A stretch of DNA of 64,000 nt from Oceaniovalibus sp. ACAM 378 (GCF_008085915.1 NZ_VSJK01000005.1:264838-328837); one strand, 5' to 3'; numbered from the stretch's first letter, positions 36,660-46,034 are shown. Numbers and translations are program-made. The notes: generated by a model not told the origin, from the sequence alone.

Positions 36660-37715
36660 ATGCCAAAGCTCTTCACATTCACCCCCACTCTGGTTTCTGT
36701 CATCGCGATGGCCGCTGCCCTGCCTGCTCTGGCGCAGGACACCGACCTTCTGGTGTTCGATTATCCCGGGTTCGAGGATCCGGCGTTCCATTCGGCCTAT
36801 GTCGAAAAGAACGGCGCCAGCCCCGAATTCGCGTTTTTTGGCGATGAAGAGGAAGCGTTCCAGAAACTGCGTTCCGGGTTTCGCGCCGATGTCAGCCATG
36901 TCTGCGCCGGTTCGGTGACCAAATGGGTCGAATCCGGAATTTTGCAGCCTTGGGACACGGCCAAGATCACGGCCTTTGGCGATCTGGATGCCAACCTGAC
37001 GGGGCAGGACGTGGCAGCCGCCGCATCCGACACCTATTTCGTCCCGACCGATTTCGGCTCGACCGCCATCGCATTCAACACCGAAGAGGTTCCGGCCGAG
37101 GATGTCGCGTCGCTGGATGTGTTTTTGAACCCGAAATACGCCGGGCGGATGACCCTGCCCGACAATGTCGACGACTCCTTTGCGCTGGCGTATCTTGCCA
37201 CGGGCACCGACGACTGGACCAATGCGACCGACGAACAGTTTGAGGCCGCGGCACAATGGCTGCGCGACGTGCATCCGAACCTGCGCACATACTGGACCGA
37301 TCCGGCCGAGCTGGCGCAGCTTTTGGCGGGGCAAGAGGTGCTGGTGGCCTGGGCGTGGAACGAAACCCTGCCGACCATGACCGAAGAGGGATTTCCCGTC
37401 GGGTTTGCCCGCGAAACAACCGAAGGTTCATCCTTGTGGCTGTGCGGTTACGTCAACCTGAAGGACGGTCAGGGGTCCGAGGACAAAGCCTATGATTTCC
37501 TCAACGCGATGCTCGACCCTTCGTCGACACAGGCGCTGCTGGATGCAGGGTATGGCCAGTCGAACGCCAAGGCGATGGCCGATGTGGGCGACGAGGCGCT
37601 GACCGCCGTTGGCCTTGGCCAGATCGACGCGCCGGTGCTGGCACAACTGCCGATGAGCAACGAGTTGCGCACAAAGCAGTCCGAAGCCTTCGAGAAGATC
37701 AAGGCAGGCTTCTGA
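36660..37715 (+). CDS. Polyamine-type ABC transporter substrate-binding protein
   Basis: A 351-residue periplasmic protein with a signal peptide (FTFTPTLVSVIAMAAALPALAQ). The mature part has the PotD/PotF fold: LLVFDYPGFEDPAF, FVPTDFGSTAIAFNTEEV, LPDNVDDSFALAYLATG, VLVAWAWNETLPTM. Family members bind spermidine, putrescine or similar solutes. No permease or ATPase gene follows, so it is an orphan binding protein here. Start at 36660 after AAGGAAG; a much longer frame begins at 35970 but only overlaps the genes on the other strand. Confidence 0.85.
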   Translation: MPKLFTFTPTLVSVIAMAAALPALAQDTDLLVFDYPGFEDPAFHSAYVEKNGASPEFAFFGDEEEAFQKLRSGFRADVSHVCAGSVTKWVESGILQPWDTAKITAFGDLDANLTGQDVAAAASDTYFVPTDFGSTAIAFNTEEVPAEDVASLDVFLNPKYAGRMTLPDNVDDSFALAYLATGTDDWTNATDEQFEAAAQWLRDVHPNLRTYWTDPAELAQLLAGQEVLVAWAWNETLPTMTEEGFPVGFARETTEGSSLWLCGYVNLKDGQGSEDKAYDFLNAMLDPSSTQALLDAGYGQSNAKAMADVGDEALTAVGLGQIDAPVLAQLPMSNELRTKQSEAFEKIKAGF

Positions 37716-37736
37716 CGCCTGGATCAACGCAACCAG

Positions 37737-37762
37737 ATTGACGCCGGCCGTCCGGCGTCAAT
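37737..37762 (+). terminator. Stem-loop after the binding-protein gene
   Basis: A perfect 11-bp stem, ATTGACGCCGG and CCGGCGTCAAT with a CCGT loop, 22 nt past the stop. No strong T-run follows, so it may stabilise the 3' end as well as terminate. Confidence 0.7.
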
Positions 37763-37886
37763 TCCCGACCCTGCGAAAAAATCGGCCGAGTAAACCCGCC
37801 GAATCAGGCAGTGGAATCAGCTCGCCGCCCTGAGAGATAGTCTCGGCGTTCCGCCCGCGGGGCCAAATCACACTGTGCCTGATGGC

Positions 37887-39101
37887 TCAACCTGCAGGCC
37901 CCCGCATTCTGTACCCCTGCCCGCCGATGAACGTCAGAGTTTCCAACACCAACCGGTCCCAACTTGCTTCTTGTGGCAGCGGAATATGGTTGCGACTTTC
38001 CAGCATGACGAACTTTGCCCCCGGTATTTCCGCGGCCAGAAGCCTGCCTTGATCGACAGGCTGGATCGCATCCGCATCGGCATGGATCACCAATGTCGGG
38101 GTGGTGACCATTGAAAGCTCATCCACTACCGAGAACCGATCGATAATCTGACGCAGGGTCGCCGCGTTTTCGGGTGATACCGATTGCATCTGCATCCGCA
38201 CAAGGCTGTCGAGCTGTTCTTGTGTCGCGTCCGGCACGAAAAGCGTTGCGAAGGCGCGCACAAAGGGGCTGTTTTCGCGTCCCCATCCCGCTCGGATAAG
38301 ACTGAGCACCGTATCCTCGTCAATGTCACCGCTCAACGGATCGCGCAGCGCACGGCCCTGTGCAAATCCGCCGTACAGGACCATGGCACTCAGCCGCTCG
38401 GGAAACCGGGTTGCAAACCGGACCGCCACCGGCACGGCCTGAGAGGCCGCAAAGATCGGAAACCGGTCAAGCCCGCACGCATCCGCCACCGCCGCCAGAT
38501 CATCGACAAAATCATCCAACGTTACGTTGTCCAGAGCCCGACCGGACAGGCCGGTGCCCCGCTGATCGTACCGATACAACGTATGATGGTGCGACAAGGC
38601 GGTAATCAACGGCCGCCAGACCGGGCTGTCCCAATCCAGTTCCAGATGCGACAGCCAATGCCCCATACGCACCAGCGGCGGGCCGCTGCCGCATGTGGCG
38701 TGGGCAATTCGCGCCCCGCCCGAGGATTTCGCAAATCTGACGTCCTGCTGAACGACGCCGATGCCTGGCGACACATCACGCACGCCCTGTCCATCTGTCT
38801 CGACATCAACCGCCAATTGAAACCCGCGCCCGTGGATGGTGCGGATGATCCGCTGATCCCGGCCATTGTCACCCACCGCTTTTCGCGCGGCATTGATCCG
38901 GGCGTTGATTGTCGAATCCGAGACGTTCAGCCCTTGCCAGACCGTTTCGACAAGATGCTCTTTCGTGATCACATCACCCGGCCGGGTCACCAGCACCTGA
39001 AGCAGCGTAAAAACCTGCGGCTCCAGATGAACAGGATCGCCGCAGCGAAAGAATTCGTAACGGTCCGAATCCAGCAGGCAGGTGCCAAAGCGAAAGATCA
39101 T
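37887..39101 (-). CDS. Winged-helix DNA-binding domain fused to an alpha/beta hydrolase
   Basis: A 404-residue protein. Residues 1-100 are an OmpR/CadC-type winged helix (LLQVLVTRPGDVITKEHLVETVW, INARINAARKAVGDNGRDQRIIRTIHGRGF in pieces). Residues 125-400 are an alpha/beta hydrolase with YDQRGTGLS, a nucleophile elbow FAASQAVPVAV, acid IHADADAIQP and His in ESRNHIPLP. The elbow is A-x-S-x-A rather than G-x-S-x-G. The fusion suggests a one-component regulator whose hydrolase domain senses or cleaves a small ligand. No target gene is indicated. Confidence 0.78.
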   Translation of the reverse strand: MIFRFGTCLLDSDRYEFFRCGDPVHLEPQVFTLLQVLVTRPGDVITKEHLVETVWQGLNVSDSTINARINAARKAVGDNGRDQRIIRTIHGRGFQLAVDVETDGQGVRDVSPGIGVVQQDVRFAKSSGGARIAHATCGSGPPLVRMGHWLSHLELDWDSPVWRPLITALSHHHTLYRYDQRGTGLSGRALDNVTLDDFVDDLAAVADACGLDRFPIFAASQAVPVAVRFATRFPERLSAMVLYGGFAQGRALRDPLSGDIDEDTVLSLIRAGWGRENSPFVRAFATLFVPDATQEQLDSLVRMQMQSVSPENAATLRQIIDRFSVVDELSMVTTPTLVIHADADAIQPVDQGRLLAAEIPGAKFVMLESRNHIPLPQEASWDRLVLETLTFIGGQGYRMRGPAG

Positions 39102-39262
39102 GCCCCATTCAACGGTCAGAGGGACGCATTTCTCAAGGAAAATCGGACCACGACCGGAATGACAAGTGAATCACAAGCGTCCCACACGCTGATCACAAAG
39201 CGTCGGGGATGCGGCTGTGCTGAAATGATCGTGACCTGAAAACATGGCCGCGAGGAAAGCAG

Positions 39263-39484
39263 ATGAAACCCGATAAAGGAATTCAGCGTCGCCCGGATGG
39301 CTCCATCGATACCGACCACTATATGACGCATGGGCGCAACATGCGCGCGGAACAGGTGCTGAACATGACGGCTGCACTTGCCAGCCGTGCCACCGCCCGG
39401 CGATTGCGCATGGCGATTTCGGCCGGGATTGCCCGCATCGCACCCGGCGGCCCTACCGGCACGGACCCAACCGCAGGGAAATGA
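39263..39484 (+). CDS. Small conserved-looking hypothetical protein
   Basis: A 73-residue basic protein with a strong GAGGAAA ribosome site before ATG 39263. No domain is recognised; the sequence (DTDHYMTHGRNMRAEQVLNM) resembles small proteins I associate with Rhodobacteraceae genomes, without a known function. It lies alone upstream of the tmRNA gene and divergent from the winged-helix/hydrolase gene. Confidence 0.6.
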   Translation: MKPDKGIQRRPDGSIDTDHYMTHGRNMRAEQVLNMTAALASRATARRLRMAISAGIARIAPGGPTGTDPTAGK

Positions 39485-39559
39485 ATCCGGCGATAAACCC
39501 GCCACACCACCCCTTGCACGATGATCCGTCCCGTCCTACATTCATCCTGTCGGGGCAAC

Positions 39560-39866
39560 CCGAATATGGTGATAAACGCGCAGGTAATAAGCGGATTGGA
39601 CCCGGGGGCGGTACCCGGCGGCTCCACCAAACATCCCTTGTTGGGGGAACATGGGGCCGAAATAGGATCGACAAACGTCTAAAGCTGTTTGCTTTTACTC
39701 GGTGAGCTACCACCGATATCGGTGCAATATAGTATAGTTGCCAACAACAACCATGCTCCGGTCGCAGTCGCAGCGTAAGCTGTCACTAGACCGATACTTA
39801 AGTCCTTACGCCTAGCCGCGTAGGGCGGGGTCCGCAGGCACCTGGCAACAGAAGCCTGCACTTTCA
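39560..39866 (+). ncRNA. ssrA: Circularly permuted two-piece tmRNA (ssrA)
   Basis: The acceptor piece comes first and ends with the T arm CCGGG-GGCGGTA-CCCGG and CGGCTCC-ACCA at 39629. A 23-nt spacer (39630-39652) follows. The coding piece then begins GGGGCCGAAATAGGATCGAC at 39653, whose first seven bases pair with CGGCTCC (one G-U). UUUGCUU (coding) and AAGCGGA (acceptor) can form the P2 helix. The tag frame 39740-39778 encodes ANNNHAPVAVAA and a TAA stop. The outer ends are approximate. The RNA rescues stalled ribosomes and tags their products for proteolysis. Confidence 0.92.
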
Positions 39867-39950
39867 CTTCATGCGGCAGGTATCTGATATCTAATCATTT
39901 TCCGCTTGATTGCCCCTCTCGGAGTTATGCACCGGAGACAGACTAACCCC

Positions 39951-40190
39951 ATGCAAACCGAACGCGATAAACTGGTTGCTTTCAACGAGCGGGTAAAGCT
40001 GTTTGCCGGGTTTCTGAATGCCATCGGTCTCGGTCTGATCGGCTTTGCGGTGCTGCGGCCATTGACAGAAACACCCAGCAATCCGACCTGGGCGGTGGTG
40101 TGGTGGGGCGTCATCGGACTCGCAATGCATGCGGTCTCGCACTATATATTAGGGAGACTGCGCAAGGAGATGAAACATGACCCTGTTTGA
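39951..40190 (+). CDS. Small two-helix membrane protein
   Basis: A 79-residue protein with two predicted transmembrane helices (LFAGFLNAIGLGLIGFAVL and WAVVWWGVIGLAMHAVSHYIL) joined by a short polar loop, and a basic C-terminus. Start ATG 39951 is preferred to 39906 because the membrane protein begins MQTERDKLVAF. Its end overlaps the next tiny gene by 14 nt. No family name is assigned. Confidence 0.65.
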   Translation: MQTERDKLVAFNERVKLFAGFLNAIGLGLIGFAVLRPLTETPSNPTWAVVWWGVIGLAMHAVSHYILGRLRKEMKHDPV

Positions 40191-40299
40191 ATTCATTGTT
40201 CCGGTGATCGCGCTGGCTGTGGCCGGGGGCGGTATCTATATGCTGCGCCGTTCGGAAAAACATCTGGACGACAAGACCCGCCAACATCCGGCAGGGTAA
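40177..40299 (+). CDS. 40-residue single-helix membrane protein
   Basis: ATG 40177 follows AAGGAGATGAAAC, a near-perfect ribosome site inside the end of the previous gene. The 40 residues are a short N-terminus, one helix (FIVPVIALAVAGGGIYML) and a charged tail (RRSEKHLDDKTRQHPAG). The strong ribosome site, overlap with the upstream membrane gene and clean amphipathic design support a real small gene, translated together with its neighbour. Function unknown. Confidence 0.6.
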   Translation: MTLFEFIVPVIALAVAGGGIYMLRRSEKHLDDKTRQHPAG

Positions 40300-40431
40300 C
40301 CACCTCCTGAGCCAAAGGGCGCTGCTGGTCGGTCCGGCCTTGCCGCTTTCTCCTCTCAGTTCAGACCAGTTCAGACTTTCGTAAGCATCTGCGCCTAGCG
40401 TTGGGACAAAGCTCTCACGCAAGGTGCCCCG

Positions 40432-40857
40432 ATGACCAATTCCGAATTGCTCCAGAATTTTATTCAAGCGGTCTGGATCAACGGCGATCTTGGCGCCGTC
40501 GATCAGCTGTTTGCGCCAGATGCCGGTGCAGACGGGCTGTTGCCCGACATGACGCTGACGCCCGAAGACTTTAAAACCATGGTCATGGCGCTGCTTAATC
40601 TTGTTCAGGAACCGGAAATCAGTCTGGTCAAGATGTTGGAAGACGAAGATTGGGTTGCGATGATGATGCGGGTGCGTGCGCAGTCACAGATCGGCCCTGA
40701 CCAGATCAGCGCAACCGGCCAGATCATGGCGCGGTTTAAGGATGGCAAGATCGTCGAAGTTTATAACCACTTCGATTTCCTCGGACTTTTTCAACAGCTT
40801 GGACTTATCCCGCACGAGGCGGTGACACTGTGTCTTTCAGGCGAACCGCTTGGCTGA
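40432..40857 (+). CDS. SnoaL/NTF2-like fold protein
   Basis: A 141-residue protein with the helix-then-sheet pattern of SnoaL-like/NTF2-like proteins: NSELLQNFIQAVWINGDLGAVDQLFAPDA at the start, WVAMMMRVRAQSQ and GQIMARFKDGKIVEVYNHFDFLGLFQQLG at the end. Members may be small enzymes or ligand-binding proteins; the substrate is not evident. No operon partner is clear: the chromate transporter gene starts 232 nt further on. Confidence 0.72.
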   Translation: MTNSELLQNFIQAVWINGDLGAVDQLFAPDAGADGLLPDMTLTPEDFKTMVMALLNLVQEPEISLVKMLEDEDWVAMMMRVRAQSQIGPDQISATGQIMARFKDGKIVEVYNHFDFLGLFQQLGLIPHEAVTLCLSGEPLG

Positions 40858-41089
40858 CTTGCCAAGGGCGCCACCTTCGGTATACGAATCCAGACGGGGC
40901 CATGCGACCGCCCCGTCAGGCATATGCTTCAGGTTCGCATCCGCAGGCTTTTGCCGAAAAGATGCCCCACATGCATTTCACCCCGTCCTTCACTGTTCTG
41001 GCCGATCTGCCGCCCTGCACTCAGGATTGGCAACGGACTATTGCCGTGCTCGACGCTGCCTGTGGCGCCCTGCTGACCGGAGCGACCCC

Positions 41090-42472
41090 TTGATTCCGAA
41101 ACCGACGCTGAACGAATTTCTGGCCATATTCGGACGCATCGGCCTGCTGTCCTTTGGCGGTCCCGCGGCCCAGATCGCGCTGATGCACCGCGAGCTGGTT
41201 GAGCGGCGTCCATGGCTGACGGAAACCCAATTCCTGAACGCCCTGTCCTTCTGCATGCTGCTGCCCGGCCCCGAGGCGATGCAACTGGCAACCTATGCCG
41301 GCTGGCGGCTGCGCGGCACGTCTGGCGGGCTGATCGCCGGGCTGCTGTTCGTTGTGCCGGGCGCGCTGGTGATATTTGTGCTGGCGCTGATCTATGCCCA
41401 TTTTGGCGGTGTGCCGCTGGTGCAGTCGCTGTTTCTCGGGGTCAAGGCAACCGTGGTGATCATCGTGATCGAGGCGTTGCTGCGAGTATCCAAACGGGCG
41501 CTGAAGGGTGTTCAGGGCGTCGTCATCGCCGGGCTGTCATTTCTGGCGATCTTTGCGCTGCAATTGCCGTTTCCGCTGATCATTGCCGCCGCGGGTCTGT
41601 TCGGCGCGATGACCGCGCAGGGCACCGGAGCAATCCCTGTGGCACCCCCGGCCCGCCCACGCACCGCGCGTACTGTTGCGATCTGGCTGGCGCTCTGGGC
41701 CGCGCCTGTTGGTGTTCTGGCCATCGCGAATCAGCCGCTGCTGTTCGAGATCGCGACATTCTTTTCCACGCTTGCGATTGTCACATTTGGCGGCGCCTAC
41801 GCCGTCCTTGCCTATATGACGCAGGAGGTGGTTACACAAAAGGGCTGGCTGACCACAGCGCAGATGATGGATGCGCTGGGTCTGGCCGAAACCACGCCGG
41901 GCCCTCTGATTCTGGTGACGCAATTCGTCGGGTTCATGGCGGGCTTTGGTTCGGGGGGGATTTTGCTGGCATTTGTTGCGGGGATGGTCACGCTTTGGGT
42001 CACCTTCGTGCCCTGTTTCCTGTGGATTCTGGCCGGGGCGCCCTGGCTCGACTGGATTTCGGGTCGCCCGCGTCTGAGCGGCGCGTTGACCGCGATCACC
42101 GCCGCCGTTGTCGGGGTGATCCTGAACCTGTCGATCTGGTTTGCGGTCCATGTCTTCTTTGGCACGGTCGGCACCTTCCACCTTGGCCCTTTGTCCATTG
42201 TCCGCCCCGATCCCGCCACGCTGAACCTTGCCGCTGTGGCTCTGGCCCTTCTGGCTGCGGTTCTGTTACTGATGCGGCACTGGCCACTGATGGCAGTACT
42301 GGCGCTGACCGCGGTGGCGGGCGTCGCCCTGTCGGCGGCCGGACTGAACCCCGTCGCCTCCATCAGGGGTGAAATTCGCCCACCCGCCCTTTCCATCACC
42401 CGGGAATGCACTATGGTGGGACCACTTAAAGAGGGCCGGAAATGTCGCGCAAGATCGACTATGGAAACTTGA
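41090..42472 (+). CDS. chrA: Chromate transporter, full-length (ChrA, CHR family)
   Basis: A 460-residue inner-membrane protein with two homologous halves, each with the CHR pattern: FLAIFGRIGLLSFGGPAAQIALMHRELV ... LLPGPEAMQLATYAGW, and FFSTLAIVTFGGAYAVLAYM ... AETTPGPLILVTQFVGFMAG. It exports chromate. The start appears to be TTG 41090, with GGAG upstream and a TTGA overlap with a short frame ending at 41093; an ATG far upstream gives an unlikely N-terminus. The last ~35 residues (after LSAAGLNPVA) are polar and run 31 nt into sspB, so a frameshift near the 3' end is possible. Confidence 0.82.
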   Translation: MIPKPTLNEFLAIFGRIGLLSFGGPAAQIALMHRELVERRPWLTETQFLNALSFCMLLPGPEAMQLATYAGWRLRGTSGGLIAGLLFVVPGALVIFVLALIYAHFGGVPLVQSLFLGVKATVVIIVIEALLRVSKRALKGVQGVVIAGLSFLAIFALQLPFPLIIAAAGLFGAMTAQGTGAIPVAPPARPRTARTVAIWLALWAAPVGVLAIANQPLLFEIATFFSTLAIVTFGGAYAVLAYMTQEVVTQKGWLTTAQMMDALGLAETTPGPLILVTQFVGFMAGFGSGGILLAFVAGMVTLWVTFVPCFLWILAGAPWLDWISGRPRLSGALTAITAAVVGVILNLSIWFAVHVFFGTVGTFHLGPLSIVRPDPATLNLAAVALALLAAVLLLMRHWPLMAVLALTAVAGVALSAAGLNPVASIRGEIRPPALSITRECTMVGPLKEGRKCRARSTMET

Positions 42473-42912
42473 TGCATCGCGCCATGCGCGGGCTGATACA
42501 GGAAGTGCTGAACGATGTGTCGGTGCGCGGCCTGCCGGGCGACCACCATTTTTTCATAACCTTCGACACAATGCATCCCGATGTGGAGATTGCCGACTGG
42601 CTTTCCGACCGGTATCCCGACGAAATGACCGTGGTCATGCAACATTGGTTCGACAATCTTGACGTCACGAATGATGGTTTTTCGGTCACCCTGAACTTTG
42701 GCGAAGATCCCGAACCGCTGTATATCCCCTATGATGCGATCCGCACTTTTGTGGACCCTTCGGTCGAATTCGGGCTGCGGTTTGAAACCCAGACCCGCGA
42801 AGACGACGACACCGACGATGACACGGATCCCGACGACGCAGACCCCGGAACCAAAGAGAATAAAGCCCCGGCGGCGCAGGTCGTGAGTCTCGACAGCTTC
42901 CGCAAATCCTGA
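42442..42912 (+). CDS. sspB: SspB, ClpXP protease adaptor
   Basis: A 156-residue adaptor. N-terminal YGNLMHRAMRGLIQEVLNDV and the barrel core HHFFITFDTMHPDVEIADWL are typical of alphaproteobacterial SspB; an acidic, disordered linker (DDDTDDDTDPDDADP) leads to a short C-terminal ClpX-binding tail (AAQVVSLDSFRKS). It delivers ssrA-tagged proteins to ClpXP. The tmRNA gene that makes those tags lies about 2.6 kb upstream. It is embedded in the end of chrA with a 31-nt overlap. Confidence 0.9.
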   Translation: MSRKIDYGNLMHRAMRGLIQEVLNDVSVRGLPGDHHFFITFDTMHPDVEIADWLSDRYPDEMTVVMQHWFDNLDVTNDGFSVTLNFGEDPEPLYIPYDAIRTFVDPSVEFGLRFETQTREDDDTDDDTDPDDADPGTKENKAPAAQVVSLDSFRKS

Positions 42913-43062
42913 ACCGCGATCTGCTTTGCGCCGGGTTGCCCTTCATCCCTTGCACGGTTGCGCCCGCCTCGACGGAAATTGCGGCATTTGCCATGGGTCA
43001 TCCGAATTGATTTCCCCGCCCTGCACGCCTAAGACGGCGCAAACGACGCTCAGGAGGCCGAG

Positions 43063-44454
43063 ATGGCGAACACCCGCACAGAAACCGACAGCTTTGGACC
43101 GCTTGAGGTGCCCGCCGATAGATATTGGGGCGCACAGACTCAGCGTTCGCTTCTGAATTTCCCCATTGGCTGGGAAAAACAGCCCGTGGCCATTGTGCGC
43201 GCTCTCGGGGTGATCAAACAGGCCTGCGCCACGGCGAACAAGGCCTCGGGCAAGCTCGACGCCACAAAGGCCGACGCGATAATCCGGGCCGCATCCGAAG
43301 TGGCCGAGGGCAAGTTTGATGACAACTTTCCGCTGGTCGTCTGGCAAACCGGATCGGGCACCCAGTCGAACATGAACGCGAACGAGGTGATCTCGAACCG
43401 CGCGATCGAAATTCTGGGCGGAACCATCGGATCGAAAGACCCGGTCCACCCCAATGACCACGTCAACATGGGCCAGTCCTCGAACGACACCTTCCCCACC
43501 GCCATGCATATCGCCGTGGCGATGACGGCGCGCGATGTCACATTGCCGGGGCTGGAGAAACTGCACCGCGCATTGGTCGCCAAGGTCGCGGAATTCGACG
43601 GGATCATAAAAATCGGCCGCACCCACATGATGGACGCGACGCCCCTGACGCTGGCACAGGAATTTTCCGGCTATGCCCATCAGGTTGCCATGTCGATCAA
43701 GCGGGTCAAGGCCGCCCTGCCCCACATTCACGAATTGGCCCAGGGCGGAACCGCAGTCGGCACCGGGCTGAACGCGCCCAAAGGTTGGGGCGAGGAAGTG
43801 GCGGGCAATATGGCCGAAATCACCGGCATTCCCTTTGTCACCGCGCCCAACAAGTTCGAAGCACTCGCTGCCCATGACGCGCTTGTGGAAATGTCCGGCG
43901 CGCTGAAAACCGTTGCCGCATCGCTGTTCAAGATTGCCAACGACATCCGTCTGCTGGGCTCAGGCCCGCGCTGTGGTCTGGGCGAGTTGATGCTGCCGGA
44001 AAATGAACCCGGATCGTCGATCATGCCAGGCAAGGTCAACCCGACCCAGTGCGAGGCGCTGACCCAGGTTTGCGCCCATGTCTTTGGCAATGATGCAGCG
44101 GTCGGTTTCGCCGGATCACAGGGGCATTTCGAACTGAACGTATTCAAGCCGATGATGGCCTATAACGTTTTGCAATCCATGCAGCTCTTGGGCGATGCTT
44201 CGGCTGCATTTACCGACAATTGCGTCGTCGGGATCGAAGCGAACCGTGACCGGATCGCGAAAATCATGAATGAATCGCTGATGCTGGTCACCGCGCTGGC
44301 CCCGACCATCGGCTATGACAATGCCACGATGGTCGCCAAGACCGCCCACAAGAACGGCACCACGCTGAAGCAAGAGGCGATCGGCCTTGGTTTTGTGGAC
44401 GAGGAAACCTTTGACCGGGTCGTCCGCCCCGAAACCATGATCGGTCCGAAATGA
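43063..44454 (+). CDS. fumC: Fumarate hydratase class II
   Basis: A 463-residue cytoplasmic TCA-cycle enzyme converting fumarate to malate. Family landmarks: [36 protein letters not shown], and the catalytic signature [15 protein letters not shown] around residue 318. Preceded by AGGAGG. It overlaps the next small gene by 4 nt (ATGA). Length is normal for the class. Confidence 0.96.
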   Translation: MANTRTETDSFGPLEVPADRYWGAQTQRSLLNFPIGWEKQPVAIVRALGVIKQACATANKASGKLDATKADAIIRAASEVAEGKFDDNFPLVVWQTGSGTQSNMNANEVISNRAIEILGGTIGSKDPVHPNDHVNMGQSSNDTFPTAMHIAVAMTARDVTLPGLEKLHRALVAKVAEFDGIIKIGRTHMMDATPLTLAQEFSGYAHQVAMSIKRVKAALPHIHELAQGGTAVGTGLNAPKGWGEEVAGNMAEITGIPFVTAPNKFEALAAHDALVEMSGALKTVAASLFKIANDIRLLGSGPRCGLGELMLPENEPGSSIMPGKVNPTQCEALTQVCAHVFGNDAAVGFAGSQGHFELNVFKPMMAYNVLQSMQLLGDASAAFTDNCVVGIEANRDRIAKIMNESLMLVTALAPTIGYDNATMVAKTAHKNGTTLKQEAIGLGFVDEETFDRVVRPETMIGPK

Positions 44455-44630
44455 GCGAACCGATCAACCTCAACCGCGCCCGCAAGGATCGCGCCCGCGC
44501 CGAAGCAAAGTCCGACGCTGATGCAAATGCGGTGAAATTTGCGCGCTCCAAGGCGCAGAAGATCCTGGAGGCGACGCGAAACGCCCGCGCCGCCCGAGCG
44601 TTGGACAGTCACCTGTCCGAAGACGAATGA
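44451..44630 (+). CDS. DUF4169 family small protein
   Basis: A 59-residue, highly charged helical protein ([30 protein letters not shown]). It matches the DUF4169 pattern of small alphaproteobacterial proteins lying after fumC. ATGA overlap with fumC and with the following ribbon-helix-helix gene shows the three are translated in series. Function unknown. Confidence 0.8.
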   Translation: MSEPINLNRARKDRARAEAKSDADANAVKFARSKAQKILEATRNARAARALDSHLSEDE

Positions 44631-44845
44631 ACGACCGCCCGCGCAAACATTCTCTCACCCTGCGCGGGCATCGCACTTCAGTCTCGCTCGAAGAGGATTT
44701 CTGGCAGGCCCTGCGGGCGCAGGCTGCCGCTCAGGGACGCCCGATCAACGATCTGGCCGCCGAAATCGACGCCGCCCGCCACCCCGACACCGGTCTGGCC
44801 ACCGCGATCCGCCTGCATCTTTTTCGTGCGATCCGCGACGGCTGA
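44627..44845 (+). CDS. Ribbon-helix-helix domain protein
   Basis: A 72-residue small DNA-binding-type protein: KHSLTLRGHRTSVSLEEDFWQAL (strand then helix) and GRPINDLAAEIDAARHPDTGLATAIRLHLF. This is the RHH_4-type domain. It starts inside the DUF4169 stop (ATGA). It may autoregulate or act on a distant target; nothing here shows the operator. Confidence 0.8.
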   Translation: MNDRPRKHSLTLRGHRTSVSLEEDFWQALRAQAAAQGRPINDLAAEIDAARHPDTGLATAIRLHLFRAIRDG

Positions 44846-44897
44846 GCTGAAAATTCATCCACCCGGCGTCAACATTTCCCCATTGCAGAAACGAAAA

Positions 44898-44919
44898 GGG
44901 CCGCCCCTGAGGGCGGCCC
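44898..44919 (-). terminator. Rho-independent terminator of rplM-rpsI
   Basis: Perfect 9-bp stem GGGCCGCCC/GGGCGGCCC with a 4-nt loop. On the minus strand it is followed by TTTTCGTTTC, about 34 nt past the rpsI stop. Confidence 0.9.
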
Positions 44920-44952
44920 GAAACATCGTGCGAATGGAGGATAACCCGCCAA

Positions 44953-45447
44953 TCAGCGCTTGGAGAACTGGAAGCTCTTACGCGCTTTTGCCTTGCCGTA
45001 TTTCTTACGCTCGACCACGCGGCTGTCACGGGTGAGGAAACCGGCGGCCTTCAGAGCGGTGCGCAGGGTCGGTTCGTAAAGTTGCAACGCTTTGGAAACG
45101 CCATGCTTTACCGCGCCCGCCTGTCCGGACAGTCCGCCACCCTTGACGGTTGCGATCACGTCGAACTGACCTTCGGTATTGGTGATCTGGAACGGCTGGC
45201 GCAGGATCATCTGCAACACCGGACGGGCGAAATAATCGTCCTGCGCTTTGCCGTTGATCGTCACCTTGCCCGAACCCGGACGGATCCAGACCCGCGCGAC
45301 CGCATCCTTGCGCTTGCCCGTGGCATAGGACCGGCCCAGCTCATCGCGCACCGCTTCGTGCAGCGGCTTGGTTTCGATCGCGGCGGGGGTGCCCGACACG
45401 ATCTCGTTCAGATCGTCGAGAGATTTGATTTCGTCGGCCATGCTCAT
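44953..45447 (-). CDS. rpsI: 30S ribosomal protein S9
   Basis: A 164-residue ribosomal protein. An alphaproteobacterial N-terminal extension (about 35 residues) precedes the core [37 protein letters not shown] and the basic tail ending [11 protein letters not shown] contact 16S rRNA. It overlaps the rplM stop by 4 nt and ends at the terminator beyond 44953. Confidence 0.97.
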   Translation of the reverse strand: MSMADEIKSLDDLNEIVSGTPAAIETKPLHEAVRDELGRSYATGKRKDAVARVWIRPGSGKVTINGKAQDDYFARPVLQMILRQPFQITNTEGQFDVIATVKGGGLSGQAGAVKHGVSKALQLYEPTLRTALKAAGFLTRDSRVVERKKYGKAKARKSFQFSKR

Positions 45448-45905
45448 GCGCTCCGGGTGTTTTTCTTGTTCATCGCTGCGACGTCCAGAACCGTGGGGTT
45501 CTGCGCTTCGTGCGGATGCTCGGCGCTGGCATAGATGCGCAGGTTGGTCATCTGCTGGCGGCTCAGCTTGCCACCGGGCAGCATGCGCTTGATGGCCAGG
45601 GTCAGCACGCGCTCGGGGTGCTTGCCGTCCATGATCTGGCCGATGCTGCGCGATTTGATGCCGCCGGGATATCCGGTGTGCCAGTAATGGCGCTCTTCGC
45701 GCTTGTTGCCGGTGATCTGCAACTTGTCGGCGTTGATCACGATGACATTGTCACCCATGTCCATGTGAGGCGTGAAGCTCGGCTTGTGCTTGCCGCGCAG
45801 ACGCATGGCAATGATCGATGCAAGGCGACCAAGGACAACGCCTTCGGCGTCGATAATGATCCACTGCTTGTCGATATCCGCCGGTGTCGCGGTAAAGGTT
45901 TTCAT
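45444..45905 (-). CDS. rplM: 50S ribosomal protein L13
   Basis: A 153-residue ribosomal protein: [50 protein letters not shown] and [21 protein letters not shown]. First gene of the standard L13-S9 operon, divergent from speD. Confidence 0.97.
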   Translation of the reverse strand: MKTFTATPADIDKQWIIIDAEGVVLGRLASIIAMRLRGKHKPSFTPHMDMGDNVIVINADKLQITGNKREERHYWHTGYPGGIKSRSIGQIMDGKHPERVLTLAIKRMLPGGKLSRQQMTNLRIYASAEHPHEAQNPTVLDVAAMNKKNTRSA

Positions 45906-46034
45906 TTGTTCGTCCTGTCGAGAATGCGTGTGGCGATAGCGCCACCTCGGGATGTCGGAGTTCTAACCCATCGCGCGGCACAGTCAATCGGCAAGTCACC
46001 GGATTTACATAGCTGTTTCAATGTCTTACAATTA

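Noticed and set aside
40830..41093. 87-codon frame just before chrA
   Set aside because: It overlaps the end of the SnoaL-like gene, has no recognisable domain and no good ribosome site; only its TTGA overlap with chrA argues for it.
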